From: Vandiemenella viatica
Lineage: Eukaryota > Arthropoda > Insecta > Orthoptera > Morabidae
Direction: 5' to 3'
NCBI GenBank assembly: GCA_031002005.1
Contig: CM061914.1
Span: 191,412,685 to 191,476,684 of the forward strand
DNA length: 64,000 bases
Each line of letters opens with the position of its first letter. Position 1 is the first letter of the stretch. Made by a program: the position numbers and the translations under genes. Of the stretch, positions 10,894 through 21,046 are shown in pieces. Under the pieces are notes generated by a model. The model was not told the origin of the DNA. It did not search any database and saw only the letters and a program-made list of their open reading frames with translations.

Positions 10894-11456
10894 CTCCTAC
10901 GACTAGTAAATACAATAGGTGGGACCAGGTAGAAGAAGAAAAAATGAAGATCTATATAGGAACAGAGAGATAATTACAGAAACAATGCACAAGAGAAAGC
11001 TAAAATTTTATGTAAATCTTTTGAGAATGAGTGAGGATAGATAAAAAAAAATTCAGTTATATCATAAAATTAAAAATAACAATTAGATAGATTGAGGAGA
11101 CGAGAAAAGATGTGGAGAAAGTAGCAATCCACACAGATGAGATAGAAAATCGAATTCGAAACTAAAATTGATAAATTCAGAGGGTGACAGGAAGAATGTG
11201 CATAGGCCATCTGGTGTGAAGAAAGAAGGGGGAACCACAGTGGAAAAATGAAAATAACCTAGTTGGAGAAGAAAAATTAAACCAGTAACCCAATTATTCC
11301 CGCGGTCCAAAGTCGGCTAAAAACCAAAGAAAAAAAAAAAGTTTGGATGTATTCGTCGATTTCTTTTAATACCATATGAAGATAATTTCAGGAATGAAGA
11401 AAAATAACTTTTGCAGATATAAATGACCTAGTGACCCACTTAACGACAGCAGGAAT
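10892..11456. other. Purine-rich unassigned sequence
   Basis: A/G-rich DNA with weak similarity to the RTE-like coding style (MKIYIGTERD-like) but nothing I can assign. The minus-strand frame at 11083-11310 is a low-complexity shadow. Confidence 0.35.
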
Positions 11457-11501
11457 TGATGATTCATCATTAGTGAGCTATATGGTGACCGTGACAGGAC
11501 T
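11457..11501 (+). repeat. 45-bp direct repeat, copy 1
   Basis: The segment starting TTGATGATTCATCATTAGTG and ending GGTGACCGTGACAGGACT recurs at 12501-12546 with two or three changes. In one frame both copies read DDSSLVSYMVTVTGL, preceded here by FADINDLVTHLTTAGI. It may therefore derive from a coding mobile element, or resemble an LTR-element primer-binding region; neither is certain. Confidence 0.5.
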
Positions 11502-11514
11502 CAACAATTGAAGA

Positions 11515-11880
11515 TCGATATCGTAAACTGTGCCGCGTGTGCCGTGTGAGCCCTCCTCGCCTGAGCGCGCCCTTCACTCCGCTCATTATGCAGCCTGAGG
11601 GCCAATCGGCCGGAGTATGTTACCGTGTAGTCCGCCGCAGTCTGTTTGACGTGCCGACTGCTCGCAGACCCACTGGGAACCACGTCACCGAATCCATCCC
11701 ACCACCGACACGACGCAGCGGCCCGAACTCTACTCAGCGAGAATCCATTATGGGTCTTCAGCACAAGTGCAGTAAAGAGTGGAGCCATTAAACTTCTGTT
11801 GTCGCTTGCTGCGTGATGGAATGCTATGAAGCGTTGTTGAAGCTGCATCGATGGAGATGTATGTCATGTTGTCTGCCTGC
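11515..11880. other. GC-rich stretch
   Basis: Moderately CG-rich, with overlapping frames on both strands (11537-11791 plus; 11848-11501 minus) and no recognisable domain. Confidence 0.25.
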
Positions 11881-12225
11881 TGGTCGCTGATTCAGGTTAT
11901 GTTAACTTTCTGCTCGAAGCCGGTACAGTAAATTTTAAATTACAGAAATGAACAATAACAGAAATATAATAGACCCATTTTGAGCGTTGTAGTAAGTCAA
12001 TGACGAACATGAGAGGTAAATCAGGAAAGCTGGGATTCTATCCACCATTGCGCTGCGCGCCTGAAAGTCTACAGCACTACCGCACTGGGAGGTAGCACGA
12101 CACCACGCTCGAGTTCGAGGCCACGTGTTCCGCCCACTCTGATCGCGTTTTCTATTTAATTTTATTTTTATTTTTTAAAGTGATTTCACGCGATTATCTA
12201 GGGCGGTGTTTTTCAATCACCATGA

Positions 12226-12455
12226 CTGGTGGGTGAGAGGTTAACATTCTGGCTTCGCATTTGGGACGGCGGCTGCTCAAATCTCCGTCTGAGCATCCAG
12301 ATTTGGATTTCCCATGGTTTACCCAAATCACTCAAGGTGAATTCTGGGATGCTTCCTTCAGAAGGCCATGGCCGAATTCCTTCCCATTCCTTGTTCCCAG
12401 TCCCATCCCGCCTCTAATGACATTGATGTCGACAAGGCGTAAAGTATTTCAACCT
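12226..12455 (+). mobile_element. tRNA-derived SINE, near full length
   Basis: Head GGTGGGTGAGAGGTTAACAT resembles a tRNA-like A-box region. The B-box is damaged here. The body GCATCCAGATTTGGATTTCC, GGCCATGGCCGAATTCC and CCCGCCTCTAATGAC follows, and the tail is TCGACAAGGCGTAAAG. The order is the same as at 54001-54239. Confidence 0.75.
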
Positions 12456-12500
12456 GTTTGAATACGCGTTCCCTTCACTAGTAAAAACCTTTTGGCGACC

Positions 12501-12546
12501 TTGATGATTCATCATTAGTGAGTTACATGGTGACCGTGACAGGACT
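12501..12546 (+). repeat. 45-bp direct repeat, copy 2
   Basis: Counterpart of 11457-11501. The SINE at 12551-12724 was inserted directly downstream, duplicating CAGGACTTTTT from the end of this repeat. Confidence 0.5.
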
Positions 12547-12550
12547 TTTT

Positions 12551-12724
12551 TTTTAACAGTTTAACGTCCCTTTTTAACAACGTGGTCTTTAGAGACGGGA
12601 AAGGATGGGGGCAAGGAATGGGAAGGAATTCGGCCATGGCCTTTTGAAGGAAGCATCCCGGCATTCACCTGGAGTGATTTGGGGAAACCATGGAAAACCC
12701 AAATCTGGATGCCCGGACGGGGAT
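12551..12724 (-). mobile_element. 5'-truncated SINE with 11-bp target duplication
   Basis: Minus-oriented SINE: the tail is at the left (TTTAACGTCCC), then the inverted body GGAATTCGGCCATGGCC and CCAAATCTGGATGCCCGG, truncated in the B-box area. CAGGACTTTTT flanks it at 12540-12550 and 12725-12735. Orientation, truncation and duplication agree with target-primed retroposition. Confidence 0.8.
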
Positions 12725-13114
12725 CAGGACTTTTTCCATTACAAAAATACCTTTGGCGACCCCCCAGGACTGTAATAAAACTATGTCAATGATTTCGAAA
12801 ACGACATTTCTAATTTTCCTTCTATTGAGACTATATCTCCTGATCGTGGAATGAAATGTTGAGCAAGATAGTCGCGGGCACTTTGCGGGCAGTGATACAT
12901 TCTTTATCGCGTTGGCGGCGTGGGAGGCAAGAAGGTGGACTCAGCGGCCACATAGGAAGAGTTTGTCTTCGTCCACTGCAGTCAGTTGTCCGAGTACGCC
13001 AGCGAGTACGGACTAGCTTCGCTGCGAGCCAGGATAAAAGTTCAAAAGTAAATGGAGGAGGAATTTAACACTCCAATTATAAAAGGATTTTTTTTAAAAA
13101 AAAGATGATAATTT

Positions 13115-13175
13115 AAAAAGGGGTAATTAAATGATTAGGGGAATCGCCACTCGAGCGTTAGCTCCATCGCAATTA
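13115..13175 (+). mobile_element. LINE-A 3' terminal sequence
   Basis: GGGGAATCGCCACTCGAGCG followed by GTTAGCTCCATCGCAATTAAA matches the LINE-A end also seen at 49815-49855. It is a very short truncated copy. Confidence 0.6.
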
Positions 13176-13480
13176 AAAATTCATAAAATAAATAAATAAA
13201 ACGGAATTTTCAAAATATCTGCGCAGCCCTCCACATCTTCTATAAGGGGCAGTGGTAGAAGAAAACAAAAACCGAAAAAACAATTAGACTTTCTGACGAC
13301 AATCACCTGAAATATGGTAGAAAGAACAGAAACAGGATCCAATTAGAAAATGGTTTGGTTATTTGCGTTTCAAAAATACAAGCCCGATTTGGCAGTTTAT
13401 TAAAAAAAATAAACAGACACAGACGCTGAAAATTTTGTATTTTTATCGTATTGTAACGTTTACCTGGTTTGCTACCGTGA

Positions 13481-13494
13481 CCCCCCCCCCCCCC
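13481..13494. repeat. Poly(C) run, 14 nt
   Basis: An uninterrupted run of 14 cytosines. Confidence 0.95.
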
Positions 13495-13539
13495 ACAGGT
13501 TGAAGAACACTGGTCTATGCGAATGAAGAGACGGTCCTC

Positions 13540-13740
13540 AATCCCCATCCCACAAACTACGCATTTCACAAACAGAGTAAGTGGAGTCATTCCGGGAGTA
13601 CTGATATCTTCTCGGGTGTCCAGCCGGATGGTGTTGTATAAACACGACGTTTCGACAGCTGACTCTGCTGTCTTCATCTGGTGTAAGGTCTCTTCTTACT
13701 GTCACAAGCTGGCTGTCACCACCAGCCAGACCTAGGCCGT
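13540..13740 (-). mobile_element. Probable Penelope-like element end carrying a hammerhead motif
   Basis: The minus strand has the pattern of hammerhead-carrying Penelope-like terminal repeats: a hammerhead core (see 13640-13690) followed by a GTTTATACAACACCATCCGG segment. A closely similar segment, TTTATACAACAATATCCGG, follows the core at 51480-51500. No reverse transcriptase is present. Family assignment rests on the known association of hammerheads with Penelope-like elements. Confidence 0.45.
13640..13690 (-). ncRNA. Hammerhead ribozyme-like motif
   Basis: On the minus strand: CAGATGA (13680-13674; consensus CUGAUGA with one change), a stem II ACAGC/GCTGT closing the loop AGAGTCA, then CGAAACGTC (GAAA at 13653-13650). 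The perfect five-pair stem II supports structure rather than chance. The core change may reduce or abolish cleavage. Confidence 0.55.
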
Positions 13741-14205
13741 GTTTGCTCTGTAAAGCAGGATAGGGGGTGATCTGTGGCAAATCTTACGGAAGAGTACAAT
13801 TCTGGTTCTTTTAGAAGTGTTTCAGAGCACAAGAATCGCGATTCTGCCACAGATCACCCCCTATCCTGCTTTACAGAGCGGGCAAGCCTCCGACCTCCGC
13901 GTTCTGTGATGTGGCGTGGGTGTCCACCACATTGTCACCTACTCGTGGTTTCGCCGTCCTTCAAACACTTTCCATAGATGCTCACTACAGTAGCCCGCGA
14001 ACAGCCTCTCCGTTTCCGCGATGCTCGTTCCCAGGGGCCGAGTCCAAGGGAATTTCGTGACCCAAGCATAGAAATCTGCCGTTAGTTATCTCTGGAATCC
14101 TACCAAGGACTCTTAGAATCCATGCTACGCCTAATCACTGCTGTATTACGTTCGAAAGATGGACCAATATGCTAGTTAGTAGGTGATCATAATGTTTAGG
14201 TTATC
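13741..14205. mobile_element. Two Tc1 pieces head to head (fold-back)
   Basis: 13843-14205, minus, is a Tc1 5' end very like 8907-9322. The outer end near 14190-14205 reads ATAATGTTTAGGTTATCAGT. 13741-13842, plus, is a second Tc1 fragment reading SVANLTEEYNSGSFRSVSEH, the segment after the DNA-binding domain. They create an inverted repeat of about 35 bp (GCTCTGTAAAGCAGGATAGG... at 13747-13775 against 13844-13878) around a loop of roughly 68 bp. Confidence 0.65.
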
Positions 14206-14814
14206 AGTGTATAACACACATTATAAATCGAATCTCAATTTTACAATTGGCGGCATCCTAGTTATGGTGTAAATTTCAACGCAGATTCGTCGCTGAAGAC
14301 GATTCGTTGAGAAATCAAATGTGAAAGACATTACAAAGAGTTGCATTTGCATTTAATTTTTACTACCTTTTAAGCCTCTCAAAAATCACCCTTCGAACTC
14401 ATTGTTCTGGCAACTCATTTCATCGTAATTGCGTAATTAAAAAGAATTGTTATAAAATTACCTTCAATGTTGTTCTACTGCCTTACACTGTAGCGAAATT
14501 TTTTTTTGTTGTCGTACAGGTCCAGGTCGCATTTGAATCTAACCGCAAACTCCGCTGATATTACTGCTAGAAAATCAAAGCTTTAATCACATGCTCTTTG
14601 ATATAGCCACGGCATCGCCATACAAATGAGACACCATATTTTTAAGTTTACTGTAACAGCGATCACAGCACATACCGAAAACATCTACATCGGAGGAATA
14701 TAAACAAACAAAACACAACTAGTGTTTAACGCATTGATTAAAACGAAATTCACGCTTTTCTTTCAGTGTTCTGTAAATTCATTGCTTAACTAAAACGAGT
14801 TGCCATTAGAAAAG
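14206..14814. other. Unassigned sequence
   Basis: AT-rich, with no open frame of interest and no pairable repeats seen. Confidence 0.45.
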
Positions 14815-15240
14815 AAGGCGCCCCTTAATTACATGAAATAGTGGAGCGGGGGGTCCGACGAAATCTCTTGAAACCTCACCAAGGGGGGAAGGGGGAGGGG
14901 GGTCAACTGAAATCTCAAGTGAGGTGATGAGATCCTTGTGGGACTATAGAGTTAAAAAAGTAAATAAAAAAAAATTAATAATAAAAATTACAAATGACGC
15001 GAAAATTGACTTAGTGGGGGTATAACCACCCTTGTAAGCATGAGACCCTAAAAAAATGGTCTCAAAAAGATACGAGGTCGATTAGAATGGAGGGGGTCTC
15101 CATGAAAACCTCACGTCATTTTAGAAGAGGGTGGGGGGGTCAGACCAAATCTCACCAAAGAGGGGGGATCCGGAATTTGGGGGCGGGGGGTTCGGAATTA
15201 CGGGAAAAACACCTCACGTAAATAATGGACGCCCCCTAAC
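14815..15240. mobile_element. G-rich miniature inverted-repeat transposon
   Basis: The left end GGCGCCCCTTAATTACATGA and the right end, read on the minus strand as GGCGTCCATTATTTACGTGA, form imperfect terminal inverted repeats. The interior is built of G-run blocks (GGGGGGTCC, GGGGGGTCA, CCAAGGGGGGAAGGGGGAGG) alternating with CCTCACGT-type motifs. A fragment of the same end lies inside the hAT element at 18367-18402. There is no coding content. The superfamily is not certain. Confidence 0.5.
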
Positions 15241-16911
15241 GCTCGTAACCTCATTTCTGCGGAATCATCTCTACCCGTTGTTATTTCGCCAAGGTATCCC
15301 GGATGCGTGACGTCATAGGGTTACGAATACGACACAATCAACAATCTTATCCTTTTACTAGTATTGATTTACAACTAATCAAAACTTTTTCTTTTTGTCA
15401 TGTTTTCCCTGATGATAATTTCAATAAGGTTTTGTGGTTGCAGCAGTAATCAACTTCACAGACCAACGAGATCCGTAGCGCCTCAAACGTGCCTCCAACA
15501 TGTCGCAGACACACGACGGGCGAGCGGCCTAACAGGGGCAGAGGCCGGCAGGGCCAAACCGGTTTAGGAGCACTTAATGGATTTCACGGGTCGCTTAACG
15601 ATGTTGCGAGATACTCGTTTAAAAAATTTTCCGCTGCAGCGCTCGGCGCTCCAGCTTATTTTGTGCCAAGGGTGGTGGGGGGGGGGGGGGGGGAAGAGAG
15701 GGTAGGGTTCATTATCGCTGCTCGCACCGCCCAAATGAGCTTCGATCCGCTTCCCTTCCCCTAAGCCATCTGTTCCCAGTGTAATGCTTCCTACACTCTC
15801 AGTACAGTATTATCTTTGCTGCATGATTTACACTCCAAACCCCGGAATACATTACGCATCAACGTCTCTGATCTGAAATTCATTAAAAAATGTCTGCGTG
15901 TTGCACCCAAACTGAACTTTAATTCTCCGCATTCCTATCTATCCATTGTACTGTTATAAATCCGAAAGTAAGTCTGTTTCTCCGTTTTTTACTTTTTCAT
16001 CACTAAATGGCCAAGCCTATCTTGACGAAATTTGACAACGACTAAGTATCATTACGAATGACACAGCATTCATTTTTCGAGATAAATAACATGTTTTGTC
16101 ATGAAATTTCGAAAACTAAGGAAACAGTGTTAGACAGATGGATAGCGTGTGTAAGTCTCTGTCGGTTGCTCAGCCTTTGTTTCTCTCGCAGTCAGTTTGT
16201 GTATGCTCACAAATTTCATCCACACCCTCAGCTTATTATCTTATATATATGTGGATTTGCGATGAACCAGACTATTGTTTTGTGTTTACCTTAAAAATTC
16301 TCGTCGGGCAATTAGTGACCGAGAAATTCGAACTTCAGATTTAAAAACTGTTTGAAATTGTGTGTTGCGACACACAATCTACAGTTTTTATGCCGACCTT
16401 GAAGGAATGTTGAGTACGTGTGCTTTAAAATAAGTTGGAAAAAATGTTTACATCCTTTTGCCGAAACTGCATCCATGTTATGGAGAAGGTTTAGGGTAAT
16501 CCGATCAAACAGGACAACACACCAGAGCCATACGCCAGGTAATCTAGTGGCACTTGATGAAAAGTTATCGGCACGACACTTAATCTTATCTATCATGCTA
16601 TAGAAGTTCTTTGATGGGAGACGTTTCATTTAACTCATAAATAACAGAAATAATTCATTTTTTTTTGTTTTTTGTTAAGGGTTCTCGTTGAGGTGAACTG
16701 AAAGCATCATATAAGCAGAGATATTTCATTGATCACAAATGTGTGTAAAATTAGACCTTTCTTCAGAACATTTCGCAATAAAATTTTGAATATTGAAAAA
16801 GGGGAAAATTACCACATAGACAATTTTATGTGTTGTACTTCTGTGTAGGAAAATCGAAGAACTGTTTTTGGTATATATGCCTAATGGATTCATCAAAAAC
16901 ATTGTATTTCC
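15241..16911. other. No gene recognised; contains a poly(G) run
   Basis: A run of 17 guanines lies at 15677-15693. Several short frames (15489-15764, 16058-16344, 16312-16629) have no motif, and overlapping frames on both strands argue against coding. Confidence 0.45.
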
Positions 16912-17090
16912 AAGACCATTGCAAGTACTAGCGTAATATAGGATCCACATTTTTTTACCAAATACAGAAGTGTGCGAGGGTGCAAAGAAGGGCTGTTGGA
17001 TTTGTCTTTGGAAATTACCGCAGATCGCAATCTGTAAAGGAGCTGGATTGTGATTCATTGGAAGAAAGAAAGATGCTACAGCGTTGGTTG
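16912..17090 (+). mobile_element. LINE-A internal fragment
   Basis: Reads CCAAATACAGAAGTGTGCGA then a VQRRAVGFVFGNYRRSQSV-like segment and KELDCDSLEERK, the RVQRRAARF region of LINE-A. It is truncated on both sides. Confidence 0.7.
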
Positions 17091-17140
17091 TTCTAATGTA
17101 AATAAAAGATTTTTCATAAGAATAAACATTGTATATTCTG

Positions 17141-17414
17141 TAAAATCTTCTAGGGCTTTCCACCGAGGTAGCGCGTCAATGAAGGGCGACGTTTCGAAGC
17201 CTGCCTCAGGCTCCATCTTCCGGCGAAGTGTCGGATTCTTGGAAGCGTCCACGATTAAAAGACCTTCGTTCGCCAGGTGACGTCAGTCACGTGCGTCGGG
17301 GCCAATCAGTGCACAGGTGGTGGGGCAGGGAAGAACCTTGTGGGACGCGCTACCCCAGTGGAAAGCCCTAGAAGATTTTACACAACTGACTCACCGAGAA
17401 AACTTACATTTGTT
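17141..17414 (-). mobile_element. 274-bp hammerhead element with inverted repeats and 14-bp target duplication
   Basis: Flanked by perfect CATTGTATATTCTG repeats at 17127-17140 and 17415-17428. The element begins with a 37-bp arm (17141-17177, TAAAATCTTCTAGGGCTTTC...) that recurs inverted at 17344-17380 with 35 of 37 bases matching. A further 34 bp follows before the right target duplication. Inside is a hammerhead-like core (17180-17225, minus). It has no coding capacity. Inverted repeats, a long target duplication and a hammerhead suggest a Penelope-like terminal repeat or a dependent element. Confidence 0.65.
17180..17225 (-). ncRNA. Hammerhead ribozyme-like motif
   Basis: On the minus strand: CGGAAGA in place of CUGAUGA (two changes), stem II AGCCTG/CAGGCT with an AGG loop (six perfect pairs), then CGAAACGTC (17195-17191 region). 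The structure is kept but the first core box is degenerate. Confidence 0.45.
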
Positions 17415-17428
17415 CATTGTATATTCTG

Positions 17429-17817
17429 CCATTTATTTCCTTTTCGTTTGTTCTTCTCGCAGCTCCTATTATACCAATAACAACTTTTGATCGTGTGTAG
17501 AATAAATTCGAACACAGTTCCATCCATACAATTATCAGACTTCCTTTCTGAGCAAGATCTATCAACTAAACTTTCTCTCTGCCTCTTTTCCTCTCTGCGA
17601 CTATTATTCCAAAACCTCTTAATCCACTGCATAAGTTTGACTCGCCCGCCAACTCTACCAACAATCACTTGGCTTCCTTTTTCTCCCAGAGATTCTATTT
17701 TTTCCATTATATTGATCAAATCAAATAATTTCTATTACATCTGCAACTCTTTTTATTATTAATTACATTAACTTTATATTCCCAATACTACAGCCTTTAT
17801 CAGCAAATTATATTTCT
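17429..17817. other. Unassigned; one 101-codon minus frame
   Basis: A minus-strand frame (17719-17414) encodes a lysine/arginine-rich product (LMQWIKRFWNNSRREEKRQR). No domain was recognised. Its 3' end runs into the right end of the hammerhead element, so it is not an intact gene as it stands. Confidence 0.3.
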
Positions 17818-17825
17818 GTCTAAAT

Positions 17826-18780
17826 TAAGGTGACCAGACGTCTCGCTTTTTTAACAATTTGTCCCGCGTCCCCCGCCGTTTTAGAAAAGTCCCGATTTTT
17901 GGAAAGAATGCATGACAAGCTAGGGAACGGCGGGAGAACGGGAAGGGAATATACGGCTTTCGGCCGCCATGTGGCTATTTCGTCAGGATATGAGTTTTAT
18001 ATTACTTTTTGTTAATTTTACAATGTTAAAATGTAATAAAAACAAATAATTGTTGATAACTGACTATCGAGAAGTGATTATCAAGATCTGCTTATCAAAG
18101 GTCGCATTGTTTATCAGTTCGACCACCATTGCTTAGACTTAATGAACAATGACATTTTTCGACACTGGCAACGACGAAAACATTTTGTAACTGCCTCTCA
18201 GACAATACACATCGTGCTGCGTGCTAGTTAAACAAGTGACGTCAACAAGTCAGTTATTCAGATAATTTAGGTAAGTAATTTATTTCATAAATACATAACC
18301 GTCCTTGAATTTACCAAACAGTACTCGTATTATTTATACTGTATTTTATAGAGGCGAATTAGGCCGGAAAAACACCACACGTCATTAACGGACGCCCCCT
18401 TATCAGGAACTAATGCTGCGTTTTTTTCTATGGTAAATAAAGTGTGGACCACAGAAAGTTCACAATTAAGTGCTGAGTCTTTGAAAGCCATATTAAGTGT
18501 GAAATATAATTTAACAAAGTCTTGTGAAAAATTTCATGCGCTTTTAAACAATGACAGAAATCTACTGAAAAAAAATCCACTCAAATGAGAAATATGCCAA
18601 AGAATAAAATAATACTGTATATAATTTTCTAATGTATTATATTTGTAAATTGTACTTTTGTTGAAATAAATATATATATATAAAATTTTGCTCCATGTAG
18701 AATAACTTTATAATCAATTACCCCCCTCCCCCCCGGTCAATGGTGTCCCGCTTTACCAATTTCAAAATCTGGTCACTTTA
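17826..18780. mobile_element. Non-autonomous hAT transposon, 955 bp
   Basis: A perfect 8-bp target duplication GTCTAAAT lies at 17818-17825 and 18781-18788. Terminal inverted repeats are TAAGGTGACCAGA and, on the other strand, TAAAGTGACCAGA (12 of 13). Both the 8-bp duplication and the GTGACCAGAC-type ends are characteristic of hAT elements. There is no transposase frame. It carries a fragment of the G-rich miniature transposon (18367-18402), acquired before or after insertion. Confidence 0.88.
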
Positions 18781-18834
18781 GTCTAAATGTGAAATTTTGT
18801 TTTAAGGAACTGCCATATTACGAGGAGTGTGACG

Positions 18835-19168
18835 CGAGTCTAGAGACTGTATAAGGTGTATATCGGTGATGAGGCATGGAAATATATTGATGGGAGAATG
18901 AAGAGAGGTGCTTGGAAGGGTAAAGATGTCCATGACCACAAGCTGGCACTCTCTTTAAAGCATAAGTGTGTGGGAAGGTTTTCTTTCATAGTGAAGGATG
19001 CCAGGATAAAATTACTAAGAGGAATGACGAATAATTTATCAAAACCACTCTACCACTTTAGTGTTAAAATCAGTAGGGGACAAAAGTTGATGAGATAAGG
19101 AAGGAGATAAAATGGGTGTGTAGAGAATTTGCCACCGGAGCCTGTGCTCCAGGGCAATTAAATTAAAT
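18835..19168 (+). mobile_element. LINE-A 3' fragment
   Basis: Encodes YIGDEAWKYIDGRMKRGAWK, then DHKLALSLKHK and a degraded end. It has the family 3' signature GAATTTGCCACCGGAGCC and an AATTAAATTAAA tail. Confidence 0.78.
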
Positions 19169-19272
19169 TGCATTCAAGCAATGGTCTGACTAAAGCTGTG
19201 TAACCAAACTGCTTTACTTCTCTCTTTACTTTTTCAAAGTGAGGGGTTTTAAACCCTGTCCCTGCTCTTTTA

Positions 19273-19959
19273 CGAGGCGCGTCCAGAAAGTAAGTTCCGT
19301 TTCAATTTATCTCCGCTGCAGCGCTGCGATTGCAGTTCCGCACATGCGCTGTAGACGATGTGTATCAAGGGGAAGAACGTGTGCCATTTGGAGATAGCTG
19401 TCAGTTACGTACGCTTTGTTGTGCTTATTTGAAATGTCGGCGTTGATTGAAAATCCCGCCGCCTGTGAAATCAGGTCTGTGATTTGGTTTCTGAATGCGA
19501 GGAAAGTGAAACCAAGTGAAATTTATCGGCAAATTTGCGAAGTTTACGGACCAAATGCGATGAGTGATTCGATGGTGAGAAGATGGGTCCGACAGTTCAA
19601 TGGCGGGCGTAGTGATGTGCACGATGAAGAACGAAGTGGGCGTCCACCTTTGGTTACAGAAGAACTAGCAAGACTTTCATCTGTTCTTACATCTCAAGTC
19701 TTTCCTTGGCGGTCATCACTTCACCAATGACGACGAGCTGAAAGAAACTGTTTCCAACTGGTTGAAGACACAGGCAGCAGATTTCTATGAAGAAGGTATA
19801 CAAACCTGGTGCCACGCTATGACAAATGCCTGCAAAATTTCGGCAGTTATGTGGAAAGTAGTTTAAGAGTTGTAGAATTTGTGCAATAAAAATTTCTTCT
19901 GTATCTGTGTACAATTTCATTTTATTACCAAACGGAACTTACTTTCTGGACGCGCCTCG
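19273..19959 (+). mobile_element. Internally deleted mariner with perfect 30-bp TIRs
   Basis: CGAGGCGCGTCCAGAAAGTA at 19273 onward is matched perfectly over 30 bp, inverted, at 19930-19959, with TA on both sides (19271-19272, 19960-19961). From ATG at 19434 a frame encodes the mariner N-terminal helix-turn-helix (PSEIYRQICEVYGPNAMSDS, MVRRWVRQFNGGRSDVHDEE, RSGRPPLV). After about residue 80 it jumps to C-terminal sequence (DELKETVSNWLKTQAADFYE, RYDKCLQNFGSYVES) in another frame. The catalytic DD34D core is deleted. The element is 687 bp against about 1.3 kb for a whole one. Perfect ends suggest recent activity supplied by another copy. Confidence 0.92.
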
Positions 19960-20234
19960 TATTTTCAAGTCAGTTAAGTTTCTCGCCAATGGTTACGCCG
20001 AGGTGTTTACATCTCAAGTCTTCAACATGTCATTCTTCCCACACTTCGTACTTATACTTAACCTTTATATTTTTATCTGTGTACCTTATAAGCTCAGTCA
20101 TCTTTGCCTCTGTCTTCACCCCATGTGAACTCACTCACTCAACTAGATATCGTGTCCAGATCAATCTGCAGCTGTCTACAGTCTTCTACCGTTTCGATTC
20201 TATTATACAAAATTACATTATCTGCAAACAATCT

Positions 20235-21046
20235 TGTAGTGATCTAGGTCGATCACTTGCTAAAACCATATTTCTCAAGACGGTATCCAGGCCGGGCGAG
20301 CATGAAAAAGTTAAGCAATAGAGCTATGACCTGGGAAGTAGCACGCATATCAACAAGCCAGTTGCCAAGCGCTTGTCATTACTGCAAGCTGGTAAAACGA
20401 CTTCATACATCAGGTTAGCGAGGAGTATTGACCTCTACCACACAGTGATGATAGGAAGGGGGAGTATCTATTTAATTCCTGGGAGCAGGTATCTGTCGGT
20501 CTCTCTACGAAAGTCTTTCAACGTACCACATCGACGCGCAGTCGAGAAGATGATGCCAGTCGTCTATTACTAAGGTTGGCTCTACTGCGATAGCTGGGTG
20601 TGGACAGTTAAAGAGTCAATCATTTGGTCATAGTTATGTAGGCATAATCTTGTAGAGTTCTTATCAATATTCCAGTTAGTTTGGGCTGCGAGGCGCCCAT
20701 AAGTTACATGCTCGCCCTTGTCTTTGACCCTGTGCGGAATGATCCGGTGAACGCATAACCATCTTGTTATAAATCCAGTTAAAAAATGTAAATATTCACG
20801 TATGTCATCAGTCCATGCTTATGTAAATAAACATGTAAATAGGGTAACTGCCGTTTACAGTAATTTAACCTTCATTCCTATACTAATAATGTGCTGAGCC
20901 ATATAAGCTGTGATGTGTTGCAGTAGGAACCTACGACGAATATTCATATCAGAACTATGTCGATCTTCTTGGTTGAACCTTATCCATGGCTCCAGGTGGA
21001 AGGTTGCTCTGTCGGCTCTTATCAATCAGCTGGCAGGGACACTACA
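20235..21046 (+). mobile_element. Solo LTR, 812 bp
   Basis: Begins TGTAGTG and ends CACTACA, a 7-bp perfect inverted terminus with TG...CA. It is flanked by ATCT at 20231-20234 and 21047-21050, a 4-bp target duplication of Gypsy type. The surrounding sequence is continuous LINE-A once it is removed. A TATAAA at about 20768 and an AATAAA at 20826 fit an LTR read on the plus strand. There is no internal coding region, consistent with recombination between two LTRs. Confidence 0.75.

Noticed and set aside
17414..17719. Host gene for the 101-codon basic frame
   Set aside because: Its end overlaps a mobile-element target duplication and no domain is visible; kept only as unassigned.
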